DNA of 64,000 bases, from the NCBI GenBank assembly GCA_963702495.1, contig CAVPDA010000004.1:186001-250000 (forward strand), given 5' to 3'. Positions 8,651 through 16,533 of the stretch are shown piece after piece (the first letter of the stretch is position 1; every line of letters starts with the position of its first letter). Both the position numbers and the translations under genes were made by a program. The stretch is from CAVPDA01 sp963702495 (GTDB lineage Bacteria > Pseudomonadota > Gammaproteobacteria > Burkholderiales > Rhodocyclaceae). Below the pieces are notes generated by a model, which saw only the letters and a list, made by a program, of their open reading frames with translations, did no database searches and was not told where the DNA came from.

Positions 8651-9694
8651 ATGCGCCCTGCCCAGATCACGTCCATCATCGAACGCGAATTCCAGAGTGC
8701 CCGCGAGGGCCACCACACACCGGTGATGCTGTGGGGGCCGCCGGGAGTCGGCAAGTCGCAGATGGTGGCCCAGGTGGCGCTGCGCCACGGCACGCCGATG
8801 ATCGATATCCGCCTGTCGCAGATGGAGCCGTCCGACCTGCGCGGCATCCCGTTTCGCGTCGGCGACCTGGTGGAGTGGGCGATTCCGGCCATGCTGCCGG
8901 ATGCCAAGCGTCACGGCGACGCCGGCATCCTGTTCCTCGACGAAATTACCTCGGCGCCGCCCAGCGTCTCCGCCGCCGCCTACCAGCTCATCCTCGACCG
9001 CAAGCTCGGCGCCTATGAGGTGCCGGCGGGCTGGGCCATCTTCGCCGCCGGCAACCGCCAGGGCGACCGCGGCGTCACCTACGCCATGCCGGCGCCGCTC
9101 GCCAACCGCTTCTCCCACTTCGAGGTGGAATCGCACCTGGAGGACTGGGTGGCCTGGGCCTATGGCTTCGGCATCGACGAGCGGCTGATCGGCTTCCTGC
9201 GCTTCCGCCCCGAACTGCTTTTCGAGTTCGATCCGGCGCGCAATCCCACCGCCTTTCCGACGCCGCGCTCCTGGGAATTCGCCCACCGCGCCCTGCAGAA
9301 GTTCGGCGACACGCCGGACCTCCTCACCGGCACCCTCGCCGCCTGTGTCGGCCAGGCCGCCGGAGTCGAATTCGCCGCCTATCTGGCGAGCCTGTCGCGC
9401 ATGCCCGATCTGGACGCCATCTGCGATGGACGCGAGGCCCTGGTGCCCCATGAAGTGGACCTGCAGTACGCCGTGGCTTCCGCCCTGGTGACGCGGGCGA
9501 TCCGCGGCAAGGGAACGCCGGCAGCCCGCCAGCTTTTCGGCAACATTCTCGACTACGCCGGCAAGCTGCCCCTGCGCGAGATGGGCGTGATGCTGGTATC
9601 CGACCTGCACCGCCATGTCGGCGCCGAAATTTTCGCCGTGCCCCAGTTCGGCCAGTGGGCGAACCAAGTCGCGGATGTGATGCTCTACGAATAA
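8651..9694 (+). CDS. MoxR-family AAA+ ATPase
   Basis: This 347-aa protein begins MRPAQITSIIEREF. The Walker A motif GPPGVGKS is at residues 29-36, Walker B ILFLDEI near residue 95, and sensor 1 is in IFAAGNRQ. It matches the MoxR branch of AAA+ ATPases, which typically work with VWA-domain partners as metal-insertion or maturation chaperones. The next gene starts inside its stop codon (TAATG) and encodes exactly such a partner. The frame is open upstream to 8537, but MRPAQ is the natural start. Confidence 0.9.
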   Translation: MRPAQITSIIEREFQSAREGHHTPVMLWGPPGVGKSQMVAQVALRHGTPMIDIRLSQMEPSDLRGIPFRVGDLVEWAIPAMLPDAKRHGDAGILFLDEITSAPPSVSAAAYQLILDRKLGAYEVPAGWAIFAAGNRQGDRGVTYAMPAPLANRFSHFEVESHLEDWVAWAYGFGIDERLIGFLRFRPELLFEFDPARNPTAFPTPRSWEFAHRALQKFGDTPDLLTGTLAACVGQAAGVEFAAYLASLSRMPDLDAICDGREALVPHEVDLQYAVASALVTRAIRGKGTPAARQLFGNILDYAGKLPLREMGVMLVSDLHRHVGAEIFAVPQFGQWANQVADVMLYE

Positions 9695-10935
9695 TGAATT
9701 CCAGACTCGACGTCGAAACCAAGCTTGCCGCCGCGCGCACCCGGCTGATCCTCGACAAGCCCTTCCTCGGCGCGCTGGTGCTGCGTCTGCCGTTGAAGGA
9801 AGCCAGTCCGTCCTGGTGCCGCTCCGCCGCCACCGACGCGCGCCACTTCTATTACAACCGCGCCTACATCGACAAGCTGTCGGTGGAACAGACCCAGTTC
9901 GTGCTGGCGCACGAAGCGCTGCACTGCGCACTCTCCCATTTCGCACGCCGCGGCCACCGCGTGCTGCGGCGCTGGGATCTGGCCTGCGATTTCGCCATCA
10001 ATCCGCTGCTGGTGAAGGACGGCCTGCGCCCGCCGCCGGAGGCGGTGGTGTTCGACCAGTACCAGGGCATGACGGCGGAGGAGATCTATCCCTGCATCGA
10101 CGACAGCCTGGACAACGAGACGCTGGACCAGCACATCTATGATGGCGACGAGGGCGGCCAGGGACAGGACAGCCAGGGCGGCGGCACCTCCTCCCAGCAG
10201 TCCAAGGGCGAGCAGGGCGGCGGCTCCGCCACCGAGCGCAGCGGCAGCAGCCACGGCGAGGACAGCGGCGAAGCAGAGCCGCCGCCGGCGCCGTTGTCGA
10301 AGCAGGAACGCGAGGATCTGGAGCGGCAGTGGGAGCAGTACGTGGCCAGCGCCGCCAACCGCGCCCAGCAGGCGGGCCGGCTCTCCGGCCTCATGGCGCG
10401 GCTGGTGGAGGATCGGCTGCAGCCGCAACTGCCCTGGCGCGCCCTGCTGGCGCACTACTTCTTCCAGAACGCGCGCAGCGACTACAACTACATGCGGCCG
10501 TCGCGGCGCGAGGGCGAGATGATCCTGCCCAGCCTGCGCAGCACGCAATGCGAACTGGCCGTCGCGCTGGACGTCTCGGGCTCGATCGGCGAGGACGAAC
10601 TGGCCCAGTTCATCGCCGAGATCAATGCCATCAAGGGCACGCTGCCGGTGCGCGTCACGCTGTTCGCCTGCGATGCCGGCCTGGCCGAGGGCGGACCGTG
10701 GCTCTACGAGCCGTGGGAGGAGTTCGCGCTGCCGCGCAAGTTCCAGGGCGGCGGCGGCACCGACTTCAATCCGGTGTTCGACTGGATCGGCCGCGAGGAT
10801 CTGCGCCCCGACGTATTGCTCTACTTCACCGACGCCGACGGCGAATTCCCCGACGCTGCGCCGGCGTTCCCCGTGCTGTGGCTGGTGAAGGGCAAGCGGC
10901 CGGTGCCGTGGGGTAAGAGGATTCAGCTCAACTGA
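9694..10935 (+). CDS. HExxH metallopeptidase-like / VWA domain protein (DUF2201)
   Basis: This 413-aa protein has an N-terminal putative metallopeptidase domain with HEALH at residues 73-77. A Gly/Ser/Glu-rich low-complexity linker covers about 155-200. The C-terminal VWA domain has a MIDAS sequence DVSGS beginning at about D293, and GGGTDFNP supplies the second metal-site threonine. This arrangement is the DUF2201 family, which regularly pairs with MoxR ATPases. Start and stop both overlap neighbouring genes (TAATG, TGATG), showing translational coupling. The HExxH motif suggests a zinc peptidase or zinc-binding chaperone; activity is inferred only. Confidence 0.85.
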   Translation: MNSRLDVETKLAAARTRLILDKPFLGALVLRLPLKEASPSWCRSAATDARHFYYNRAYIDKLSVEQTQFVLAHEALHCALSHFARRGHRVLRRWDLACDFAINPLLVKDGLRPPPEAVVFDQYQGMTAEEIYPCIDDSLDNETLDQHIYDGDEGGQGQDSQGGGTSSQQSKGEQGGGSATERSGSSHGEDSGEAEPPPAPLSKQEREDLERQWEQYVASAANRAQQAGRLSGLMARLVEDRLQPQLPWRALLAHYFFQNARSDYNYMRPSRREGEMILPSLRSTQCELAVALDVSGSIGEDELAQFIAEINAIKGTLPVRVTLFACDAGLAEGGPWLYEPWEEFALPRKFQGGGGTDFNPVFDWIGREDLRPDVLLYFTDADGEFPDAAPAFPVLWLVKGKRPVPWGKRIQLN

Positions 10936-12068
10936 TGCAGCCGCACCTCTCCCCGGAAGACTCGCTGCGCCTCAACGTGCTGCTGGCGGGCAGCGTCGAG
11001 GCGATCCGCATCGACGAAGGCGCACTCACCCTGCACGCGCTCACCGGGCGCGGAGAGGCCAGGGTGACGCTGCACCCCAACTGCCGCCCGGATCAGTACC
11101 TGCTGCGGGTGCGCGAGATGCTCGGCGGCCACGCCCTGGGCTCGCCCGGCGGCTATCCCGTGTATCTGCGGCGCTGGACGCGCATGGGACAGACCTCCGG
11201 CGCAAACCTCGCGGCGCTGCTGCTACTGGGCGAACCGGAGGCGGTGGTGGCGGTCGCCCATGCCCCAGGGCTCACCGACGACCTGGCGCGGCGCGTGTGG
11301 TGGACCCTGCCGACCATGGAGATCGCCCGCTGCATGCTGGCGCGCGACGAAGTGGCGCAGGGACCCATGGGACGGGTGCTGGCGGACTTCCTGGTGGAGC
11401 ACATGCCGTTCGAGGAGAGCGCGGACGCCAACCTGGAAACCATCCGCCTGGTCCTCGGCGCGGGCCTCGCCGACGCCGCCACCCGGGCGATGCTGTGGTC
11501 CAAGGGGCAGCGTCAGCCGCACTACTACATCGGCTTCCTCGAACAGATGGCGGACGATCTGCCACAGGATGCGCCGGCGCGGGACGATGACGCCCCGGCC
11601 GCACTGCAGGCGCTCGCTGCCGAGGGCAATCCGTTCGCGGTCCTGCTTTCGCGCTGCCTCAGCGCGAGCGGCCAGACCTTCCTCAAGGCGGCGGCAGAGG
11701 CGCTGGCGAAGCCGGCGACCCACCGCATCGTGTACGATCTGTTCGACGTCATCGGCGCCTATTTCGAATCGGTGCGCCCGCGCCATGCTGCCGCCAACGA
11801 TGTCGATGCCATGGCCGCGGCGGCCGAGAGCCGAGGCGGACTGGACAAGGTGCAGCGCGGCCACGCCGACGCCCTGCTCGCCGCGCTGCGGCAGTTCGCG
11901 CCGCAACTCCGGGCCATGCTGTTCCTCTCGCAACTGTCGCAGGAAGCGGCCGATCAGGTGCTCACCCGCACCACCGCGGTGGGACCGCTGATGCGGCGCA
12001 AGCTGGAGCCGGTCATCGCGCCCATCGCCGCGCACATCCAGGTCCTGCGCGCCGCAGACCATGCCTAG
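10935..12068 (+). CDS. DsrS-like conserved protein of unknown function
   Basis: This 377-aa cytoplasmic protein begins MQPHLSPEDSLRLNVLLAG. It has a small N-terminal beta domain and then an Ala/Leu-rich helical body, possibly alpha-solenoid-like. No catalytic motif is evident. The N-terminal part (SPEDSLRLNVLLAG, GSPGGYPVYLRRWTRMGQ) reminds me of DsrS, an accessory protein of the reverse sulfite-reductase (dsr) operon in sulfur oxidisers. That is from memory and no other dsr gene is in view. It overlaps the VWA gene (TGATG) and the following small gene by 8 nt, so it belongs to the same translational unit. Confidence 0.55.
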   Translation: MQPHLSPEDSLRLNVLLAGSVEAIRIDEGALTLHALTGRGEARVTLHPNCRPDQYLLRVREMLGGHALGSPGGYPVYLRRWTRMGQTSGANLAALLLLGEPEAVVAVAHAPGLTDDLARRVWWTLPTMEIARCMLARDEVAQGPMGRVLADFLVEHMPFEESADANLETIRLVLGAGLADAATRAMLWSKGQRQPHYYIGFLEQMADDLPQDAPARDDDAPAALQALAAEGNPFAVLLSRCLSASGQTFLKAAAEALAKPATHRIVYDLFDVIGAYFESVRPRHAAANDVDAMAAAAESRGGLDKVQRGHADALLAALRQFAPQLRAMLFLSQLSQEAADQVLTRTTAVGPLMRRKLEPVIAPIAAHIQVLRAADHA

Positions 12069-12333
12069 ATTCAAGAGAACGAAACTGGAAGGAATCGTGA
12101 AGATCTTCGTCGACCAGGAAACCGATCTGATGCGCGAGCGCTTCGCGCTGATCTACGCCACCCATCGCGGCCGCAAGCGCTTCCAGGAGAACTGCGTGCA
12201 TGTGAAGGACACCGAGGAAGCCGCGCTCGGCGGCGCCGACCGCGCCGCCCACCTGCATCCCGCCGTGGTCCTGGGGCCTTCCAAATCCTCCGAGGGGCAT
12301 TTCATGTACTACCTGGTGCGCTGGCTGGACTGA
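12061..12333 (+). CDS. Small conserved protein, 90 aa, unknown function
   Basis: The protein starts MPRFKRTKLEGIVKIFVDQET and is a compact mixed alpha/beta sequence with several His residues (CVHVKDTE, HLHPAVVLG, GHFMYYLV). No membrane segment or known motif is seen. Its ATG lies inside the end of the DsrS-like gene and it is followed after 16 nt by the S24-like gene. Operon position suggests a role with the MoxR/VWA pair. I do not recognise the family. Confidence 0.7.
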   Translation: MPRFKRTKLEGIVKIFVDQETDLMRERFALIYATHRGRKRFQENCVHVKDTEEAALGGADRAAHLHPAVVLGPSKSSEGHFMYYLVRWLD

Positions 12334-12349
12334 AAACGGAGCGAACGCC

Positions 12350-12724
12350 ATGCAGAAGAACTATCCCAAGATCGACATCCCGGTGCTCCCGGCACAGGAC
12401 ACCGCGCTGGAGTCCTGTTCCGCCGCCGAACCCTATGCCCTCATGGTGCTGGGGGATTCCATGCTGCCGGAATTCGCGGAGGGCGAGATCATCGTCATCG
12501 AACCGGAGGGCCACGCCCACGACGGTTCCTACGTCATCGCCTTCCGCAACGACGAATACATCTTCCGCCAACTGCTCCAGCGCGACGGCCAATGGCTGCT
12601 GCATCCGCTCAACGCGCATTATGCGGACGAGTCGATTTCCGATCTGACGGCGGTGAAGGGTGTCATCATCCAGAAGCAGCAGCGCGGCGGCCGCCGCGCG
12701 ACGCGCAAGCGCTACGTCGATTGA
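12350..12724 (+). CDS. S24/LexA-like domain protein lacking the catalytic lysine
   Basis: This 124-aa protein consists almost only of an S24 (LexA/UmuD/signal-peptidase fold) domain. The nucleophile region LMVLGDSMLPEF puts Ser at residue 37, and DGSYVIAF matches the strand before the base. The lysine expected about 36 residues later is Arg (YIFRQL, R73). There is no N-terminal helix-turn-helix. The protein is therefore unlikely to self-cleave like LexA and may bind a peptide or serve as a structural partner. The C-terminus is strongly basic (QQRGGRRATRKR), suggesting nucleic-acid or acidic-partner contact. Confidence 0.75.
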   Translation: MQKNYPKIDIPVLPAQDTALESCSAAEPYALMVLGDSMLPEFAEGEIIVIEPEGHAHDGSYVIAFRNDEYIFRQLLQRDGQWLLHPLNAHYADESISDLTAVKGVIIQKQQRGGRRATRKRYVD

Positions 12725-12780
12725 AGCAGCTCTCCCGCCCCCGAGTCGGCGGGAGACGAGACCGCAAACAGGAGACAGCC

Positions 12781-13008
12781 ATGCCCTACTACATCTACAA
12801 GGTCCACCAACCGCTGCGGAATCTGGAGAAAGCCGAGGAGCACGACGCCTTCCGCGCCGCCTCGGATCGCGCCAAGCAGATGAGGCGCGAGATTCCCGCC
12901 GGCCAGGATTACCTAGTCAAGGTCATCCACGCGGAGAACGAACTGCAGGCGGAAGACCTCTTGTCCCAGGTGCGCGAGAAGGAACCGCTCACCGGGGACG
13001 ACTGGTAG
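12781..13008 (+). CDS. Small conserved protein, 75 aa, unknown function
   Basis: The sequence MPYYIYKVHQPLRNLEKAEE leads into a charged, largely helical protein with two short strands (YYIYKV, YLVKVIHA). A strong Shine-Dalgarno (CAGGAGA) precedes the ATG. It ends three bases before the GTG of the next gene. No family recognised. The MPYYIYK opening resembles small proteins that often accompany MoxR/VWA clusters, but I cannot name a role. Confidence 0.7.
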   Translation: MPYYIYKVHQPLRNLEKAEEHDAFRAASDRAKQMRREIPAGQDYLVKVIHAENELQAEDLLSQVREKEPLTGDDW

Positions 13009-13011
13009 GCG

Positions 13012-13446
13012 GTGGACCACGACAGTTTCCGCGATGCGCGGCGGGTGCTCAACCCGCACCCCTGCCCCTTCGAGAAGGCGATCCTGGCGCGCTGCTGCGC
13101 CTGCTCGCTGGCGCTGCGGCTGAGCATCGCCGAACGCGAGACGGTGGCCTGCGAGTCCGCGCCGGCGCGCGAAACCTGCGCCCGGCTGCGTGTCGAACTG
13201 AGGCAGAACTCGCTGTTCGCGCTCAAGGTGCCCCCCGGCACGCCGCTGCCCCATGCCAAGGAGATGAAGGCGATGTGCGGCGGCCTGTCGGGCTTGCAGC
13301 AGGAGGTGGCGCCCGCCGACGAGGTCGCCGACGTGCAGGCGCTGGTCGCGGCGGCGCTCGCCAAATTCGGCAGCCTGGAAGCCCTGCCCTATTCCCGGAT
13401 CATGCCCGCGGTGGCGGCCTTCGAGGTGCGGCGGCGCCGTGGCTGA
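13012..13446 (+). CDS. Cysteine-rich protein, 144 aa, unknown function
   Basis: Translation from a GTG three bases after the previous stop gives MDHDSFRDARRVLNPHPCPF. Seven Cys residues are present. Six fall in the first ~60 residues (HPCPFEKAILARCCACSLA, VACES, ETCARL), a pattern suited to binding a metal or an Fe-S cluster. The C-terminal half is helical. There is no signal peptide, so it should be cytoplasmic. It is the last closely packed gene of the MoxR cluster. The GTG start is chosen because of coupling with the upstream gene. Confidence 0.65.
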   Translation: MDHDSFRDARRVLNPHPCPFEKAILARCCACSLALRLSIAERETVACESAPARETCARLRVELRQNSLFALKVPPGTPLPHAKEMKAMCGGLSGLQQEVAPADEVADVQALVAAALAKFGSLEALPYSRIMPAVAAFEVRRRRG

Positions 13447-13537
13447 GGTGCGCGGGCGGCTGCGTACGAACCCGCAGCGCCGCGACCAGTCATAGTAGGC
13501 AGTACACCAGACCACTGCAGATCTCAGGGAGAAAAAA

Positions 13538-14590
13538 ATGCGCAATCTCCATCGACTCGTCGCCGCGGTGCAGAAGAACTGCGACATCTCCGACGCGCAC
13601 CATGCCCGCGACATGACCATGTGCACCTACCTGCTGGAGATGCGCGAGTACTTCCGCTGGGAGCACGACATCCCGCTCGACCAGCCGCCGCCGCGCGACG
13701 AACTCGGCAGCTGGCTCACGCAGCGCGAGGCGCGCTGGGGCGAATTCGAGAGCGAGACCTTCGAGCCGCTGCCGGTGGGCGATGCGCATTACGACCCCTT
13801 CGCGATCGAGGCCATCAACCGGGAGCTGAATCCGGTCGGCCTGGTCTATGGCGGCGGCTACGGCCGCTTCCGCAAGCCCCATTTCTTCCTTGGCGAACTG
13901 CTGCGGCGCGAGAGGCGCGACGGCTTCGAAGTGCTGGTGACCGGCTGCGAGTATGCGCGCGACATCACCGCCCTGCCCGCCGCCTTCCAGAACGGCGCCA
14001 TCTACGTGCGCCAGGACGCCCTGCGGCGCTGGCTGTGGGAGAAGGTCGAACTGTGGAGCGTGAAGCGGAGCGACGGTCCGCTCAAGGCTGCGCTCGACTG
14101 CTACGGCTACGGCGCCGATCCGCGCCGCGGGCTGGAGCGCATGACCGAAGCCGAGAGCGAGGCCGTGATTCTGCACGAGATTGGAGAGGGCCTCGCCGAG
14201 CGCCTGCTCGGCCGCGACTGGAAGGACATGATCTCGTCCTTCACGCGCAAGCGCCCCGAGATCCTCGCCCGCGCCGTGCGCGACAATCTCGCCGACTGCC
14301 TGTCCACCCTGCCGGGGCTGATCGAGCGCGAGGCGCAATGCTCCCTCCACTTCTACTTCGCCAACTTCGAGGGCGTGCGCCGGACCTTGTTCCCGCGACT
14401 GGTGGAGAGCTACCGCCGCTGGCGCGACACCGGCACCCCCGCCCCCCTGCTCGACGCCGCGCGCGCCGGAACGGCGTACTGGGCCGATGCCGCCTCGCGC
14501 CTGATCGATCTGCACCGGAAAGACCCGGCGAACGCCGAGTCGGCCATCGAAGGGATGCTCGGCGAGGAGCCGTCCGGACTCGCGCTCTAG
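13538..14590 (+). CDS. Conserved 350-aa protein of the MoxR cluster, unknown function
   Basis: The protein begins MRNLHRLVAAVQKNCDISDA after a purine-rich ribosome-binding site (AGGGAGAAAAAA). It is soluble and charged, with conserved-looking blocks VYGGGYGRFRKPHFFLGEL, CEYARDI and AVILHEIGEGLAERLL. The HEIGE stretch is not a canonical HExxH zinc site. I recall homologues as an uncharacterised family in several betaproteobacteria and sulfate reducers, but cannot name a function. The 91-nt gap to the Cys-rich gene has no clear terminator, so co-transcription is likely. Confidence 0.7.
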   Translation: MRNLHRLVAAVQKNCDISDAHHARDMTMCTYLLEMREYFRWEHDIPLDQPPPRDELGSWLTQREARWGEFESETFEPLPVGDAHYDPFAIEAINRELNPVGLVYGGGYGRFRKPHFFLGELLRRERRDGFEVLVTGCEYARDITALPAAFQNGAIYVRQDALRRWLWEKVELWSVKRSDGPLKAALDCYGYGADPRRGLERMTEAESEAVILHEIGEGLAERLLGRDWKDMISSFTRKRPEILARAVRDNLADCLSTLPGLIEREAQCSLHFYFANFEGVRRTLFPRLVESYRRWRDTGTPAPLLDAARAGTAYWADAASRLIDLHRKDPANAESAIEGMLGEEPSGLAL

Positions 14591-14715
14591 CTCACTTCGG
14601 TCGGCCGCCCGGCAGATATCCCAGGAGCATCACGCTGTTCGGATTGCCGTCCGCTCGACCTGGCAGTAGGATTGTTGCCCGGTGCCGCAGGTAATGCGGC
14701 CACGCCCCGATCCGA

Positions 14716-15523
14716 ATGGCATTGGCGTCCATGGCCGCGAGAGAGAGTACCAACGTCTTTGTATCCTACAGCCATGCCGACTCGTCGCTGGTCGCGCCGG
14801 TGGTGCAGCTCCTTCGCCTCAACAAGTCCCTCGTCTTTCACGACATCGACAGCATTCGCCCCGGCAGGAAGTGGCGCGGCGAGATCGCCAGGGCCCTGGC
14901 CGATTCCAACCTGATCGTCGTGTTCTGGTGCGATCACGCCCGTCATTCCGACGAGGTGGCAAAGGAGTGGAAGGCGGCCATCGACCAGGACAAGGATCTG
15001 CTGCCCCTGCTGCTCGATGCCACGCCCCTGCCCCCGGAACTGGGTGAATTCCAATGGATCGATTTTCGCGGGACGGTCGGCGCCAGCCACCAGTTGCTGG
15101 GCGCGTCAACGCTCGGCCGTCAAGCCACTGTCGCGTCAGCGCCTCCGGCCCCAGCGGCATCCGGGAAATCGGCGCGCTGGCTGCCGCTCGGCGGACTCGC
15201 CGCAGTGGTTGCCGTCGCCGTGGCCGTGGGCCTGTTCCTCGCGGGAGCACCGCATTCCCCTGAGACAACCGTCGTTCCGGGAACGACACCGATCCCGGCG
15301 CCGGTGCCCATCGCTCCGGCGTTGCACGACCCCGGCGCCCTGCTTCTTGCGGTGGTTGCTGTCGGCCTCCTGGCATGGGTGGCGCGGCAGCTTGATGCGG
15401 CGATCAAGGCGTGTGAGACCTGCGGCCGAGCTGAGTCGAACGCCGGGCGAAGCCGAGCGGCGCATGGCGTCCGAGGTCGAGGCAGAGATCCTGCGGCGCG
15501 CGGCATTGCGACGGCGCAGTTGA
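14716..15523 (+). pseudogene. TIR-domain membrane protein with probable frameshift
   Basis: From the ATG at 14716 (a second at 14731) a TIR domain covers roughly residues 10-120 (VFVSYSHADSS, FHDIDSIRPGRKW, IVVFWCDHARHS, EVAKEW). Two transmembrane helices follow (GGLAAVVAVAVAVGLFLAG and GALLLAVVAVGLLAWVA). The annotated frame then runs on to 16011 as Arg/Pro-rich non-protein. From about 15430 the next frame reads ELSRTPGEAERRMASE and stops at 15523, a natural-looking end. One indel near CETCGRAE is therefore likely. TIR domains can hydrolyse NAD+ in antiviral or interbacterial systems; a Glu is present but its catalytic role is unproven. Confidence 0.65.
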
Positions 15524-15593
15524 AGGGTCTGGGTTGCCGGAACGCCGTCGGTTTCTCGCCGAGTCCGGACCCAGTCGCGCTGCCGAGCCAGGT

Positions 15594-15618
15594 CCGGCGG
15601 GCACGGCCCGCCCTACAG
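15594..15618. repeat. REP-like palindromic repeat, copy 1
   Basis: CCGGCGGGCACGGCCCGCC followed by CTACAG. It is the reverse-complement form of the copy at 16460. Together they bracket the DUF4396 fusion gene and its promoter. Similar palindromes are scattered between genes in many proteobacteria. Confidence 0.6.
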
Positions 15619-15637
15619 ATTCACGAATCGGAAAGGG

Positions 15638-15668
15638 TTGACCTTCCCACCGTTGGAAGGTCCAGCAT
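15638..15668 (+). promoter_or_regulatory. CueR/MerR-type operator-promoter
   Basis: A -35 element TTGACC (15638-15643) overlaps a 21-bp dyad ACCTTCC-7-GGAAGGT (15641-15661). That is the arrangement of copper-responsive CueR/HmrR promoters, in which the operator sits in an overlong spacer. A weak -10 (CAGCAT) follows at 19 nt. The only gene downstream is the DUF4396 fusion at 15702. Confidence 0.7.
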
Positions 15669-15701
15669 GAAGATTCCCCAACCCGTTCGAGGAGTCGCGA
15701 C

Positions 15702-16448
15702 ATGGAACACACGCATCACCAGACGCATGCCCGGGGCAGTTCCCTGCACCGCACGGATGTTGCATCGCTCGATCGCATCGCGTTCCTGGCGACGATTCAC
15801 TGCCTCACCGGATGTGCCGTCGGCGAGGTTGCCGGCATGGTCATCGGCACCGCGCTCGGCTGGAGCAATCTCGAATCCATTTTCCTCGCCGTCGCGCTCG
15901 CCTTTCTTTCCGGTTATGCGCTTACCATGCTGCCGCTGCTGCGAAACGGCTACCGCTTCCGCTCCGCCGCGCGCCTCGCCCTCGCCACCGACACGGCCTC
16001 GATCACGGTGATGGAGATCGTGGACAATCTGCTGATGCTGGCGATTCCGGGTGCCATGGACGCACCGCTGAACTCGGTGCTGTTCTGGTCCGCTCTCGCG
16101 CTGTCGCTGGTGGTGGCCGGCGTGGCGGCCTACCCGATCAACCGCCGGCTCATCGCGCGCGAGGTGAGGCGCCTGGCGCAGAATCGCCTGACCGACCTCC
16201 AATCGAGGATCGAGGAACTCAAAGTCATCGCCGTCAGCCTTTCCCATCTGATCGACCATTGTCGCGGCGATGAGCGACCCGAGTGTCCCATCCTGGATGC
16301 GCTCGCGGATGGGCGTGCCGATACGTCCAAGCAAGGCGCGACACAGCGCGACGCGTCGCGCCGAAAGCCGCCACAACGGAGCGTCGCCATAGCTTCCGGC
16401 AAATCCGGATCCGGCGCCGGCAGCAAGCGCGTTTGCGATTCGCCGTGA
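15702..16448 (+). CDS. DUF4396 membrane protein fused to a CueR-like C-terminal metal-binding domain
   Basis: The 248-aa product has a His-rich start (MEHTHHQTHA) and a DUF4396 membrane core with about four helices (IHCLTGCAVGEVAGMVIGTA, GYALTMLPLL, SLVVAGVAAYPINRRLI). At about residue 153, where the domain normally ends, it continues as REVRRLAQNRLTDLQSRIEE and HCRGDERPECPILDAL. That segment is the dimerisation helix and metal loop of CueR-type MerR regulators, with C187 and C195 spaced like the copper ligands. The final ~45 residues look non-native. A GAGGAG ribosome site precedes the ATG. It may be a real membrane-tethered metal binder or a deletion fusion with the operon's lost regulator. 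Confidence 0.75.
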   Translation: MEHTHHQTHARGSSLHRTDVASLDRIAFLATIHCLTGCAVGEVAGMVIGTALGWSNLESIFLAVALAFLSGYALTMLPLLRNGYRFRSAARLALATDTASITVMEIVDNLLMLAIPGAMDAPLNSVLFWSALALSLVVAGVAAYPINRRLIAREVRRLAQNRLTDLQSRIEELKVIAVSLSHLIDHCRGDERPECPILDALADGRADTSKQGATQRDASRRKPPQRSVAIASGKSGSGAGSKRVCDSP

Positions 16449-16459
16449 TGTCAAGCATC

Positions 16460-16514
16460 GTAGGGCGGGCCGTGCCCGCCGGGCGCTGACGCGGCGGACA
16501 CGGTCCGCCCTACA
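16460..16514. repeat. REP-like palindromic repeat pair, copies 2a and 2b
   Basis: GTAGGGCGGGCCGTGCCCGC (16460 onward) and, inverted, GCGGCGGACACGGTCCGCCC (16491 onward) face each other with a short spacer, as in bacterial interspersed mosaic elements. Each unit is itself palindromic and could fold into a hairpin in the transcript end between convergent genes. Confidence 0.6.
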
Positions 16515-16533
16515 GCCGTCGGGAGACGATTCG

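Noticed and set aside
14160..14190. HEIGE in the 350-aa protein as a zinc peptidase motif
   Set aside because: The fifth position is Glu rather than His, so it is not HExxH, and no partner ligand is evident.
14107..14307. Small antisense open frames in the MoxR cluster
   Set aside because: No ribosome site or protein-like composition; shadows of the coding strand.
15524..16011. C-terminal extension of the TIR frame past the natural end
   Set aside because: It is Arg/Ser/Pro-rich, overlaps the DUF4396 gene in another frame, and a better end exists in the shifted frame at 15523.
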